Assembly (NCBI RefSeq): GCF_900007165.1
Contig: NZ_CYGY02000059.1
Coordinates: forward strand, 44,397 to 108,396
Reading direction: 5' to 3'
Origin: Paraburkholderia piptadeniae
GTDB lineage: Bacteria > Pseudomonadota > Gammaproteobacteria > Burkholderiales > Burkholderiaceae
DNA: 64,000 nt
Shown: piece by piece, positions 9,730 through 18,125 of the stretch
Numbering within the stretch: position 1 is the first letter of the stretch
Layout of the letters: every line of letters starts with the position of its first letter
Position numbers and translations under genes: made by a program
The notes under the pieces: generated by a model
What the model was told of the DNA's origin: nothing
The model's database searches: none
Seen by the model: only the letters and a program-made list of their open reading frames with translations

Positions 9730-11850
9730 TCAGGCGGTGTGGTTGAGGCTCGCCAGCGTGGCGCCGCGCTCGACCAGCCCGACGATCAGCGGCGACGGTT
9801 GCCAGAACACCGGGTCCTCTTGCGCGAACTCGCGGATGTCGGCGAGCACCTTCGCGAGTCCGACGGTGTCGGCGTATTGCATCGGGCCGCCGCGATGGCG
9901 CGGAAAGCCATAGCCGTAGAGAAACGTCACGTCCACATCGAGCGGACGCAGCGCGATGCGCTGATGCACGACGTTCGCTCCTTCGTTGATCATCGCCGCC
10001 ATGTAGCGACGCATGATTTCCTCGTCGGAGAACGTGCGCGGCGTGACGCTCGCACGCTCGCGCTCGGCATCGATGATCGCCTCGACTTCGGGATCAGGCT
10101 TGCCTGTGCGCGCGCCGTCGGGATACAGGTAGTAGCCGCGCCCCGTCTTCTGGCCGAACCAGCCGCGCTCGCAGATGCGATCGGCGATCTGCACATAGCG
10201 CTGCTTCGGGTCGCGCGACGCGGCGCGGCGCTTGCGCGTCGCCCAGCCGATGTCGCCGCCCGCGAGGTCCGACACCTGGAACGGCCCCATCGGGAAGCCG
10301 AACTCGCGCACCACACGATCGATCTGATACGGCGACGCGCCGTCCTCCATCATGTAGTCAGCGGCCGCGCGGTAGACCGCGAGCACGCGATTGCCGATGA
10401 AGCCATCGCACACGCCCGCTCGCACGGGCACCTTGCGCAGCTTCTTCGCCAGATCGAATGCGGTAGCAACCACGTCGGCGCTGACCCGCGCGGGCACCAC
10501 GACTTCGAGCAGCTTCATGATGTTCGCGGGGGAGAAGAAATGCAGGCCCACCACATCGCCGGGGCGCGACACGCTTGCAGCAATCGCGTCGATGTCGAGA
10601 TACGAGGTGTTGGTCGCGAGCACCGCGCCTGGCTTGCAGACCCGGTCGAGTTCGGCGAACACCGCCTGCTTGATGACCATCTCTTCGAATACGGCTTCGA
10701 TCACGAGGTCTGTGCTGACGAGCGAATCGTAGGACGTGCTGCCGCTCCAGCGCGCGAGCACGGCCGCTTTCGCGTCGGCTGTCATGCGGCCCTTCGCGAT
10801 CAGTCCGTCGTAGACCTTTTCGATGTTGGCACGGCCGCGTGCGAGCGATGCATCGTCGCGTTCGATCATCGTCACGGGCAGCCCCGCATCGAGCAGCGCG
10901 ACCGCGATGCCTGCGCCCATCGTGCCGCCGCCGATCACGCCGACGCTCGAAATGGCACGCGGTTTCGCGTGACGCGTTTCAGGCGCTTTGAGCACTTCGC
11001 GTTCGGCGAAGAATGCGTGAATCAAGCCGGCTCGCTGCGGGCTGTCGAGACATTGCAGAAACAATTGGCGCTCATGGCGCAGACCGTCGTCGAAAGGCAG
11101 TTCGAGCGCCGCCTGCACGGCATCGACGATCTTCAGCGGCGAGAACAGCCCTCGCGACTTCTTCGATGTTTCGGCGCGCGCTGCTTCGATGGCGGCTCGA
11201 CTGGCCACGGGGTCCGCGAGCCCGTCAGCATCGCGAGTGCGGCGCACGGGAGCCTTCGCATCAAGCAATGCCTTTAGATAGTCCAGGCCCTCCGTCAGCA
11301 CGTCATCCGTTTCGCCGACGCGGTCGACGAGACCAAGCGCGAACGCTTCCCGCGCGCCGACGTGACGCCCGCTCAACATCAGATCCAGCGCGGCCTTTGC
11401 GCCGATGAGACGCGGCGCGCGCTGCGTGCCGCCTGCACCCGGCAGCAAGCCGAGCGTCACTTCGGGCAAGCCGAGCCGGGCGTCGGCGAGCGCGATCCGG
11501 TAGTGCGCCGCGAGCGCGATCTCGAGGCCGCCGCCGAGCGCCGCGCCGTGGATGGCCGCGACGACCGGCTTGCGGCACGCTTCAATCCTGTTGCAGACGA
11601 CAGGCAGCGATGGCGGCAGCGGCGGCTTCCCGAACTCCTTGATATCCGCGCCGCCGATGAAGTTGCGTCCCGCGCCGATCAGCAACACCGCGTCGACGGC
11701 GGAGTCCTGTTCGGCGGCTTCGACGGCGTCGCTCAGTGCGCGCCGCACGACCACGCCAAGCGCGTTGACGGGTGGATTGTCGACAGTGAGAACAAGAACG
11801 CGATTGCGCAGTTCGCGCCTGACGTCATGCCCGGCCGATTCGGAAGTCAT
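9730..11850 (-). CDS. Bifunctional enoyl-CoA hydratase / 3-hydroxyacyl-CoA dehydrogenase (FadJ/PimF-like)
   Basis: A 706-aa fusion. An N-terminal crotonase domain (about 1-190) keeps both hydratase glutamates (GGGLE and GLPEVTLGLLPGAGG). A C-terminal 3-hydroxyacyl-CoA dehydrogenase begins at VGVIGGGTMGAGIAVALLDA, with the HFFSPA and GFIGNR motifs. It performs hydration and NAD-dependent oxidation in beta-oxidation. The ATG at 11850 is chosen because GGAGA lies 9 bases upstream and the predicted transcription start (about 11875) is too close to the ATG at 11865. This is the promoter-proximal gene of the operon. Confidence 0.9.
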   Translation of the reverse strand: MTSESAGHDVRRELRNRVLVLTVDNPPVNALGVVVRRALSDAVEAAEQDSAVDAVLLIGAGRNFIGGADIKEFGKPPLPPSLPVVCNRIEACRKPVVAAIHGAALGGGLEIALAAHYRIALADARLGLPEVTLGLLPGAGGTQRAPRLIGAKAALDLMLSGRHVGAREAFALGLVDRVGETDDVLTEGLDYLKALLDAKAPVRRTRDADGLADPVASRAAIEAARAETSKKSRGLFSPLKIVDAVQAALELPFDDGLRHERQLFLQCLDSPQRAGLIHAFFAEREVLKAPETRHAKPRAISSVGVIGGGTMGAGIAVALLDAGLPVTMIERDDASLARGRANIEKVYDGLIAKGRMTADAKAAVLARWSGSTSYDSLVSTDLVIEAVFEEMVIKQAVFAELDRVCKPGAVLATNTSYLDIDAIAASVSRPGDVVGLHFFSPANIMKLLEVVVPARVSADVVATAFDLAKKLRKVPVRAGVCDGFIGNRVLAVYRAAADYMMEDGASPYQIDRVVREFGFPMGPFQVSDLAGGDIGWATRKRRAASRDPKQRYVQIADRICERGWFGQKTGRGYYLYPDGARTGKPDPEVEAIIDAERERASVTPRTFSDEEIMRRYMAAMINEGANVVHQRIALRPLDVDVTFLYGYGFPRHRGGPMQYADTVGLAKVLADIREFAQEDPVFWQPSPLIVGLVERGATLASLNHTA

Positions 11851-11881
11851 ATCCCGCGTCTCCATGTATTTCGTTTGGCTG

Positions 11882-11949
11882 ATTGTTAAATGCGCGGCGC
11901 GCATTGACAATCCAACTGACAGTTGACGAACTGTTAACTGAAAGTTGAC
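11882..11949 (-). promoter_or_regulatory. Predicted promoter and activator-site region of the beta-oxidation operon
   Basis: Reading leftward, TTGTCA (11910-11905) and AACAAT (11887-11882) are separated by exactly 17 bases. Just upstream, AGTTGAC occurs twice (11921-11927 and 11943-11949), 22 bp apart or about two helical turns, together with CAGTT-N4-AACTG at 11920-11933. Sites at -46 to -75 suit an activator such as the LysR protein encoded next door. This is a prediction from sequence only. Confidence 0.45.
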
Positions 11950-12003
11950 ACTGGAGGCGGGAATGCCTGCGGGGCGGGATGACGTGCTTGTTGGGGTGAA
12001 GCG

Positions 12004-12915
12004 CTAGCTCCAGGTTTGCGCGAGCGAAAGGATTTCGGCGCGCAAATAGTCGATCAGCGCTTGCGTCGCGGGCGACGGATAGCGATTGGGCAGCGTCACG
12101 ATATACAACGTGTTCTGCATGCCGGCCACGCGGAAATGCGGCAGGACTCGCAGCAGTTCGCAGCTCGTCGGCGCATGCGGCACGTAGGCCGGCAACAGTC
12201 CGACGCCCATGCCCCGGCACACGGCCTCCGTCAGGAACGGATAGTCGGAAGACTGCAGCGCGGGCTGCATCGTGATCGCGTGGACGTCCGTCTCATCCTC
12301 GCGGTGCGTGAGCGTCATCGTGACGCGACGGCCCGGATACGCTGACGCGATCAGCGTGTGCTTTTCGAGGTCGCTCGGGCAGTCGATCGGACCGTGCTGT
12401 TTGACATAGTCGGCTGACGCAACCAGGTTCCAATCGATCGAGCAGATATTGCGCGCCACGTAGTCGAGCGGCGGAGTCGCCGTGATTCGTATCGCGACAT
12501 CGACTTCGGCTGCGATCAGGTCTTCGATCCGGTTGTTGAACGTGACCGTGAGCGCGATGCCTGGATGCATGCGCGCGAACTCCAGCAGCTTGCCGCCGAG
12601 AAACATCCTGCCGAAGCCAGTGGGCACGCTGATGCGAACGCGCCCGCTCAAGGTCTGTCCGAGGCTGTCGATAGAGGCCTGCGCCGTGCTCAGGTCTTCG
12701 AGCATGCGCTGCCCGCATTCGTACAGCGTGTGGCCGGCTTGCGTCATTTCGAAGCTGCGCGTCGAGCGGCGCAGCAATTGCGCGCCTGTTTCGCGTTCCA
12801 GCAGTTTGAGCCGCTGACTGATATTCGCGCGCGTCATCCCCAGCTTGCGCGCGGCGGCACTGAGACTACGCGATTCGACGATCTCGACGAAGAGGCCGAT
12901 CAGGTTCAGGTCCAT
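12004..12915 (-). CDS. LysR-family transcriptional regulator (CrgA/AaeR-like group)
   Basis: The 303-aa regulator has its winged HTH at residues 1-60 (LSAAARKLGMTRANISQRLK) and the effector domain beyond residue 88. It belongs to the LysR group whose wing reads LLRRSTRSFEMTQAG and whose members often sense aromatic or fatty acids. The gene reads in the same direction as the beta-oxidation operon and ends about 50 bp from the AGTTGAC repeats, so it is a good candidate for that operon's regulator, but it is not divergently placed as is usual. Effector unknown. Confidence 0.88.
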   Translation of the reverse strand: MDLNLIGLFVEIVESRSLSAAARKLGMTRANISQRLKLLERETGAQLLRRSTRSFEMTQAGHTLYECGQRMLEDLSTAQASIDSLGQTLSGRVRISVPTGFGRMFLGGKLLEFARMHPGIALTVTFNNRIEDLIAAEVDVAIRITATPPLDYVARNICSIDWNLVASADYVKQHGPIDCPSDLEKHTLIASAYPGRRVTMTLTHREDETDVHAITMQPALQSSDYPFLTEAVCRGMGVGLLPAYVPHAPTSCELLRVLPHFRVAGMQNTLYIVTLPNRYPSPATQALIDYLRAEILSLAQTWS

Positions 12916-13062
12916 GGTTTGATGGTGCGTGTGATTGCCCGGCGATCGAGTGCAACCGCTTTCCCATTTCCGGCATAGGCCGATAGTTTAAGTCAGCGTC
13001 AACCACGGCCTTCACGCGAATAGCGACGACCGCTTCGCGTCGCAGGTGACATTGGGTGTCGT

Positions 13063-14082
13063 TCAACGCTCCGCGAACACCAGCAGCGGCTTGGCGTCGT
13101 GTGCGGCGCGCTCGGCGGCCGTGAATGCTTCGAGTGCACGATCCACGGAGTAGCGGCGCGCTGCCGGCGGCTTCAAGGTGCCCTCGGCCATGCGATCGAG
13201 CAGACTGCGCAGCGTCCGGCTGCTTTCACTCACCCCCTTGCGTGCGAGCCACGAGAAGATAAACCAGCCGCGCACCTCGGCAGCTGAGTAGACCAGCGCC
13301 GGGGCGAAAACCGGCATCTCGAACGCCGCCGGGTCGGTCTGACGATGCGAGGACAACGCTCCATACACGAGCAGGCGTCCGTTCGGGGCCAACTGACGCG
13401 CAAGGGTGGCGCCCGTGCGGCCGGCGACGCAGTCAATCGCGCTGACGATGCCATTGCCGCCCGTGGCCGTCGTCAGTTGCTCCCGCCAGCTTTCGTCCGC
13501 GGTGCATAGCACGACTTCTCCGCCAAGCGCCTGAATCTCGGCGACCTGCTCTTCACGGCGTACGAGGTTGATGGTGCGGAACCCCTGCGCTTTCGCGATC
13601 TGCAGCACGAGCCGACCCACCGTCGAGCCTGCCGCGCTCTGGACCAGCCAGTCGCCGCGTTCGAGCTGGTGCTCGCACATCGTCATTGCCCATGCCGTCA
13701 TCGGGTTGATCAAAGCCTGCGCAGCGTCCTCGTCGGAGATCGCCGCCGGTACGGGTATCGCGCGGTCGGCTGGACCGATGACTTGTTCTCGCCACGTTCC
13801 GGGCACATCCAGCAACACAACGCGTTCTCCTACCCGCGTACTCGACACGTCACTGCCCACGGCGTCGATGATGCCGACGCCCTCTGACCCGGGCGAGGCT
13901 GGCAGTTCCGGCTGACGCTGGCGTGCGAAACGTCCACGGATGACGTGCAGGTCGGACGGGTGCACGGGCGCCAGCAGCATCCGCACGCGGACTTCCGCCG
14001 GACCGGGCGTGGGCTCGGGCAATTCACACCAATGGACTACCTCTGACGGCTCGCCGTTGCGTTCGAATATCAAAGCCTTCAT
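13063..14082 (-). CDS. Zinc-independent medium-chain reductase (quinone oxidoreductase / 2-enoyl reductase-like)
   Basis: The 339-aa MDR protein has a GroES-like N-terminal half (MKALIFERNGEPSEVVHW, VHPSDLHVIRGRF) and a Rossmann half with AAGSTVGRLVLQIAKAQG for NADPH. The LINPMTAWAM segment resembles trans-2-enoyl-CoA/ACP reductases (ETR group) as well as NADPH:quinone reductases. Zinc-ligand cysteines are absent. It is 101 bp upstream of the tautomerase gene on the same strand and may belong to the catabolic cluster, reducing an alpha,beta-unsaturated intermediate. The exact substrate is unknown. Confidence 0.85.
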   Translation of the reverse strand: MKALIFERNGEPSEVVHWCELPEPTPGPAEVRVRMLLAPVHPSDLHVIRGRFARQRQPELPASPGSEGVGIIDAVGSDVSSTRVGERVVLLDVPGTWREQVIGPADRAIPVPAAISDEDAAQALINPMTAWAMTMCEHQLERGDWLVQSAAGSTVGRLVLQIAKAQGFRTINLVRREEQVAEIQALGGEVVLCTADESWREQLTTATGGNGIVSAIDCVAGRTGATLARQLAPNGRLLVYGALSSHRQTDPAAFEMPVFAPALVYSAAEVRGWFIFSWLARKGVSESSRTLRSLLDRMAEGTLKPPAARRYSVDRALEAFTAAERAAHDAKPLLVFAER

Positions 14083-14183
14083 GTGCTCACCAGACGGTTG
14101 GGAGAGACTGCGATGAAAGCCGGGCTTTCACCGCAGTCGATTTGAGTTCAGCCTGCCAATGGCTTCAGATGAAGCTGAGAGAT

Positions 14184-14615
14184 TCAACCTTCGCTCGGCT
14201 CGTACGGCGACGCCCGGTTTTCAAGCTTCCATTTCTTCTCGGCTTCCGTATCGGGCCGAGGTGGTCGAATACCATCGATCAACCACAGTTCTCGCGGCGT
14301 TTCGCCGACATGCAGCTCGTAGTGGTAGCCCCGCTCCTGGACAAATGGCGCAATTGCAGCGTTCGCCTTGCGCAACCACGACTCGGTCCACGTGACATCC
14401 TTGGAGATATGTCTGGCGAATTGATCCAATCTGATTCTGACAAAATCATCTCGCGACTCACCTCCCATGAAGAAAGAGTCTTTCGGCTGTTCATGAAACA
14501 GAACGCCTACATAGAAGCGAGGAATGATGTAAATGTCGGCGATTCGATTCGCCATCTCCTGCTTGTCTTCTGCCGTGTAGGCACCGGGGGGATGATAGAT
14601 ATTCCACAAAGGCAT
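14184..14615 (-). CDS. Tautomerase-superfamily enzyme (cis-CaaD-like, Pro-1)
   Basis: The protein has 143 aa, near the 149 aa of cis-3-chloroacrylic acid dehalogenase. The ATG at 14615 is favoured over the upstream ATG at 14627 because GGAGA stands 6-10 bases before it and because it places proline directly after the start Met (MPLWNIYHPPG); tautomerases need this N-terminal proline free for catalysis. The central RFYVGVLFHEQPKDSFFMGG and FVRIRLDQFARH stretches match the 'putative oxalocrotonate tautomerase' family. The His near position 28 of cis-CaaD appears to be Tyr here (alignment by eye), so dehalogenase activity is doubtful; tautomerase or hydratase chemistry is likely. Confidence 0.82.
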   Translation of the reverse strand: MPLWNIYHPPGAYTAEDKQEMANRIADIYIIPRFYVGVLFHEQPKDSFFMGGESRDDFVRIRLDQFARHISKDVTWTESWLRKANAAIAPFVQERGYHYELHVGETPRELWLIDGIRPPRPDTEAEKKWKLENRASPYEPSEG

Positions 14616-14816
14616 TTTCGTCTCCATGCATCAATAGATGCCGCGTTTCTTATGTCAGAACATCCGGGTCTCTTGAACGACAAGATGAATCAGACACGAG
14701 TGAGGCGGCGTTATAGATAGCCCAAGGATAGGCTACCGTTTGAAATCAATGCTTTCGCCACGCAGCATTGATTGCGACTCATCAGATAGAAGTGCGATCC
14801 CATCTTCGTTTCGGTT

Positions 14817-15701
14817 CTATTGGCGAGGGGAAAGGCCGAGTAGGCTGCGAGCCTCGTCCGGTGTTGCCACGTCCCCGCCGATGCTTTTGACGATACTGAC
14901 CGCGCGTTTGACCAGCGATGCGTTGTCCGGCGCCAGTTCCCCTTTGGCGAGGTAAAGGTTGTCCTCCAGGCCGACGCGGACATGTCCGCCGAGGATCACG
15001 CTTTGCGCGACGATCGGAAATTGGGCGCGCGAGATGCCGAACGCCGACCAGCGGGCGTTCTCGGGCAGATATCGCTTCATCTGAAGAAGACTCTCGGTGT
15101 CGGCGGACGCGCCCCACGGCACGCCAAGACATAACTGGAACAGTGGAGCCTGCAGAATGCCCTGCGTTTCGATCAGATGGCGCGCCAGACGCACGTGGCC
15201 CAGATCGAAGACCTCAAGTTCCGGCTTCACGCCAACTTCTTCAATCAAGGTTGCCATCTTGATCAGATGGTCGGGTACGTTTACGAAAGCGCGACTGCCG
15301 AAGTTCATGGTCGCGATGTCCAGGGTGCAGATTTCCGGACGCAACTCGAGCACATGCTGCACGCGCGCCTCGGGCGTCATCATCGTACTGAGTTCGCTTC
15401 CCCGGTTCGGGTCTTCATCGCTGGGAACGAAACGGGCACCCGGGCCTGTCGTCAGATTGATCAATATCGGGCATCCGCTATCGCGGATACGCGAGACGAC
15501 CTCGCTGTAAAGGGACAACTCCGTGCTTGGAGCGCCGCTTTTCTGGTCACGCACGTGAATGTGCGCGATGCTCGCACCGGCCTCACATGCAGCAATGGCC
15601 TCGTTGGCGATCTGCTCGGGCGTCACGGGCACTGCGGGGTTCAGCCGCGGTGTGTCGTCGCTTCCTGTGAGTGCACAACTGATAATCGTCTTGCTTGTCA
15701 T
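14817..15701 (-). CDS. BKACE-family beta-keto acid cleavage enzyme (DUF849)
   Basis: A 294-aa TIM-barrel protein with the features of 3-keto-5-aminohexanoate cleavage enzymes: ISCALTGS at the N-terminus, IAHIHVRD with zinc-ligand histidines near residue 47, LINLTTGPGARF, and VRVGLEDNLYLAKGELAPDN near the C-terminus with the catalytic Glu. BKACE enzymes condense a beta-keto acid with acetyl-CoA and release acetoacetate plus a new CoA thioester. It is 46 bp downstream of the aldehyde dehydrogenase gene, so the two are probably one transcript. The keto-acid substrate cannot be read from the sequence. Confidence 0.88.
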   Translation of the reverse strand: MTSKTIISCALTGSDDTPRLNPAVPVTPEQIANEAIAACEAGASIAHIHVRDQKSGAPSTELSLYSEVVSRIRDSGCPILINLTTGPGARFVPSDEDPNRGSELSTMMTPEARVQHVLELRPEICTLDIATMNFGSRAFVNVPDHLIKMATLIEEVGVKPELEVFDLGHVRLARHLIETQGILQAPLFQLCLGVPWGASADTESLLQMKRYLPENARWSAFGISRAQFPIVAQSVILGGHVRVGLEDNLYLAKGELAPDNASLVKRAVSIVKSIGGDVATPDEARSLLGLSPRQ

Positions 15702-15747
15702 GATGCTCGTTCAAAGGAAATAAAAATTGAGTGCCGCCATCGCGTGT

Positions 15748-17154
15748 TCAGGCGGCCCGTGCGGGGCCGAACGGTAAAGCCCCGACAGGCGCAACCCTGA
15801 TCAGCTTCTTGTTGACGAATTCGTCGAAGCCCAGGAGAGAAAGCTCCCGGCCAAAACCTGAACGCTTGACACCACCGAACGGCAGTTCCGCCGCCGTGCC
15901 GAACGGCTGATTGATAAACACCATGCCGCTGTCGATCTGCGCGGCGACTCGCTCGCCGCGCTCGGTATCCGCGGTGAACACCGACGCACCGAGACCGTAC
16001 GGCGTGCCATTGGCGAGCGAGATCGCGGCAGCCTCGTCCTCGACGACGTGGAACGCGGCAACCGGGCCGAACAGCTCTTCGGCGAAGACAGGATTTTGCG
16101 GGGAGATGTCGGTCAGGACAGTCGGTTGCAAATAGAAGCCTGGGCGCGCAACGCGCTTTCCGCCACACACGATGCGCGCGCCATGCGAAGCCGCGCGATC
16201 GATCTGCTCAAGCAGCAGACGCAACGCACGCTCGGATGAAAGCGGCGCGACGGCGGTCGCCGGATCGGCTGGATCGCCCGTCTCGAGCGATGCCATACGC
16301 TGCGTGAAGCCTTCGAGAAAAGCGTCACCGCGTTCCTTGCCGACCACGATAATGCGCTTCGAACCCACGCAGCATTGACCCGCATTGAGCATGCGGCCTG
16401 CGACCGCGCTTTGAATCGCCCAGTCGAGCGGCGCATCCTCGAGCACGATGAACGGATCGCTGCCGCCGAGTTCGAGTACAACCTTCTTCAGATTACGGCC
16501 CGCACGCTCGGCGACGGCGGCGCCAGCGCGCTCGCTGCCCGTCAATGTCACGCCCTGGACCCGCGGGTCGTCGATGACACGGCCAGCCTGTTCGATCGAG
16601 ATGAACAGATTCGTATAGACGCCCTCGGGCGCGCCTGCTTCCTCGAACAACCGGGCAAAGGCCAACGCCGATTGCGGGACGCTCTCCGCATGCTTGAGCA
16701 GCAGGACGTTGCCGACCATCAATTGCGGCCCGGCTACGCGCGCGATCTGGTAGTACGGAAAATTCCATGGCTCGATGCCGAAGAGCACGCCGATTGGTTC
16801 GATGTGCACGGCCGCACCGGGCGCTTCCGCGAGCGGGCGCGGTTGCAGATACGCGTGCGCATGTTTTGCGTAGTAGTCGAGAATGTTCGCCGACGACTCC
16901 ACTTCCTTGCGTGCTTCGCCGCTGCGTTTGCCCATTTCCAGCGTCAGATAGCCCGCGTATTCGTCGGCCTTCTCGCGCAACAGCGCCGCCGCGCGCGACA
17001 CAATGCGCGCCCGGTCGCTGACGGGACGGCGGCGCCAGTCAGTTTCAAAAGCGCGCTGCGCGGCAGCGAGCTTCGTATCGAGCAACTCGTCGGATATGTC
17101 GGCGTAGGTGGCGAGCAGTTCGCCCGTTGCAGGATTGGTCGTCGTGTACGGCAT
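15748..17154 (-). CDS. NAD(P)-dependent succinate-semialdehyde-type aldehyde dehydrogenase
   Basis: The 468-aa aldehyde dehydrogenase has the active-site Glu in VVLELGGSDPF, the catalytic Cys in NAGQCCVGSKRIIV and the cofactor signature GVTLTGSERAGAAVAE. Compared with GabD (about 480 aa) the length is normal. It oxidises a semialdehyde or similar aldehyde to the acid in the cytoplasm. GGAG lies 6 bases before the ATG. It is the first gene of a leftward unit with the BKACE gene, diverging from DUF1330 across a promoter with repeated TAACACCGTTA sites. Succinate semialdehyde, malonate semialdehyde or a longer homologue are all possible substrates. Confidence 0.88.
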   Translation of the reverse strand: MPYTTTNPATGELLATYADISDELLDTKLAAAQRAFETDWRRRPVSDRARIVSRAAALLREKADEYAGYLTLEMGKRSGEARKEVESSANILDYYAKHAHAYLQPRPLAEAPGAAVHIEPIGVLFGIEPWNFPYYQIARVAGPQLMVGNVLLLKHAESVPQSALAFARLFEEAGAPEGVYTNLFISIEQAGRVIDDPRVQGVTLTGSERAGAAVAERAGRNLKKVVLELGGSDPFIVLEDAPLDWAIQSAVAGRMLNAGQCCVGSKRIIVVGKERGDAFLEGFTQRMASLETGDPADPATAVAPLSSERALRLLLEQIDRAASHGARIVCGGKRVARPGFYLQPTVLTDISPQNPVFAEELFGPVAAFHVVEDEAAAISLANGTPYGLGASVFTADTERGERVAAQIDSGMVFINQPFGTAAELPFGGVKRSGFGRELSLLGFDEFVNKKLIRVAPVGALPFGPARAA

Positions 17155-17203
17155 GAAGTTCTCCGCGAAAAGGTTGGCATCGAGTCATCGCATTGGCTCA
17201 TGC

Positions 17204-17281
17204 TAACACCGTTAACACGCATCCTGACCAGCTTTTTATGGTCAGGAAAAACCCTCATTGATATTCATGTTAACACCGTTA
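17204..17281. promoter_or_regulatory. Twin operator sites with central inverted repeat in divergent promoter
   Basis: The identical 11-mer TAACACCGTTA (TAAC-N3-GTTA, an inverted repeat) occurs at 17204-17214 and 17271-17281, 67 bp apart. Between them lies a perfect 9-bp inverted repeat TCCTGACCA-N8-TGGTCAGGA (17222-17247). The sites sit between the aldehyde dehydrogenase gene and the divergent DUF1330 gene, as expected for binding by a shared regulator. A related GTTAACA site precedes the crotonase gene at 18.07 kb. The TetR protein encoded at 21.8 kb is the nearest candidate. Confidence 0.5.
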
Positions 17282-17318
17282 CTATGATCACGTATCTTCT
17301 TTCAACTGGGGAAGCGAA

Positions 17319-17615
17319 ATGGCAAAGGGATATTGGGTGGCAGCGTATCGGGCGGTCCATGACGCGAGCAAGCTCGCGGCGTACGGCGTCCTCGCGACCC
17401 AGGTGGTGAAAGCGGCGGGTGGAAAATTTCTGGTGCGGGGCGGCGAAGTCGTTGCATTTCAGGCGGGTCTCAAGGAACGGACCGTCGTAGTCGAATTCCC
17501 GAGCTTCGAACAGGCGCTCGCTACGTTTCAGAGTGAGGCTTATCAGGAAGCATTGGCCGTATTGGGAGACGGAGCCGAAAGGGACGCACGCGTCGTTGCA
17601 GGCCTCGATGATTGA
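17319..17615 (+). CDS. DUF1330 family small protein
   Basis: A 98-aa cytoplasmic protein with the dimeric alpha/beta-barrel (ferredoxin-like) fold signature of DUF1330: KGYWVAAYRAVHDASKLAAY at the start, GGKFLVRGGE in the middle, and VVVEFPSFEQALATFQSEAYQ near the end. No biochemical role is established for the family; members are common beside catabolic genes. GGGGAAG stands ahead of the ATG. It diverges from the aldehyde dehydrogenase and probably shares its regulation. Confidence 0.88.
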   Translation: MAKGYWVAAYRAVHDASKLAAYGVLATQVVKAAGGKFLVRGGEVVAFQAGLKERTVVVEFPSFEQALATFQSEAYQEALAVLGDGAERDARVVAGLDD

Positions 17616-18125
17616 AATGCTCCCATGTGCCAACCGACGCCGCCGTCGGCATCCACCGCTCAGCTTTGATCTTCGCGATTGTGATCTTGCGCGAACGGTA
17701 GACGTCCGTTACCACACTCTCCCTGTTGCGGATTTCCGGAGAAAGTTTTGGCTTGTGAACGAAAATCGCTGCGTACTTTGGTCGAGCATTGGCTTGCGCC
17801 CGGTGCAACGCATCAGGTTAGAGTCGTCGAGTTTCGGAACAACCGTGCCAGGCAGCAACGCTATGTACGTAGAGGTGTCAAAGACAGGAGAGAGCGCGGC
17901 GATGTTCTTCTTTCGTCACGACGATGGCATATGGCGCGTATTCCCTCCTGCACAAGTTCGACCCGCGATGGGCGCCAGTTGTGCCTTTACTCATTGGCAT
18001 TGATCAACCACCGGATCTGATAGACAACCGTATTCAAGTTAATCCTGGCGTTATATTTCAGCCAAATGTTATACACGTTAACATTTAAGCTGAAAGACGT
18101 GCAAATCTGAGGAAATGGAGCAAAG
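17616..18125 (+). other. 510-bp gap with one doubtful small ORF
   Basis: No gene of confidence is present. A 46-codon open frame at 17863-18003 (MYVEVSKTGESAAMFFFRHD at its start) has plausible protein-like composition but no ribosome site and no family that I recognise; it could be a remnant. The right end holds the AT-rich promoter region of the crotonase gene. Confidence 0.4.
18067..18083 (+). promoter_or_regulatory. TGTTA-N7-TAACA inverted repeat upstream of the crotonase gene
   Basis: A perfect 5-bp inverted repeat with 7-bp spacer lies 43 bp before the crotonase ATG. It contains GTTAACA, also present at both sites in the 17.2-kb divergent promoter. This suggests that the leftward and rightward halves of the cluster answer to the same regulator. 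Confidence 0.4.
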
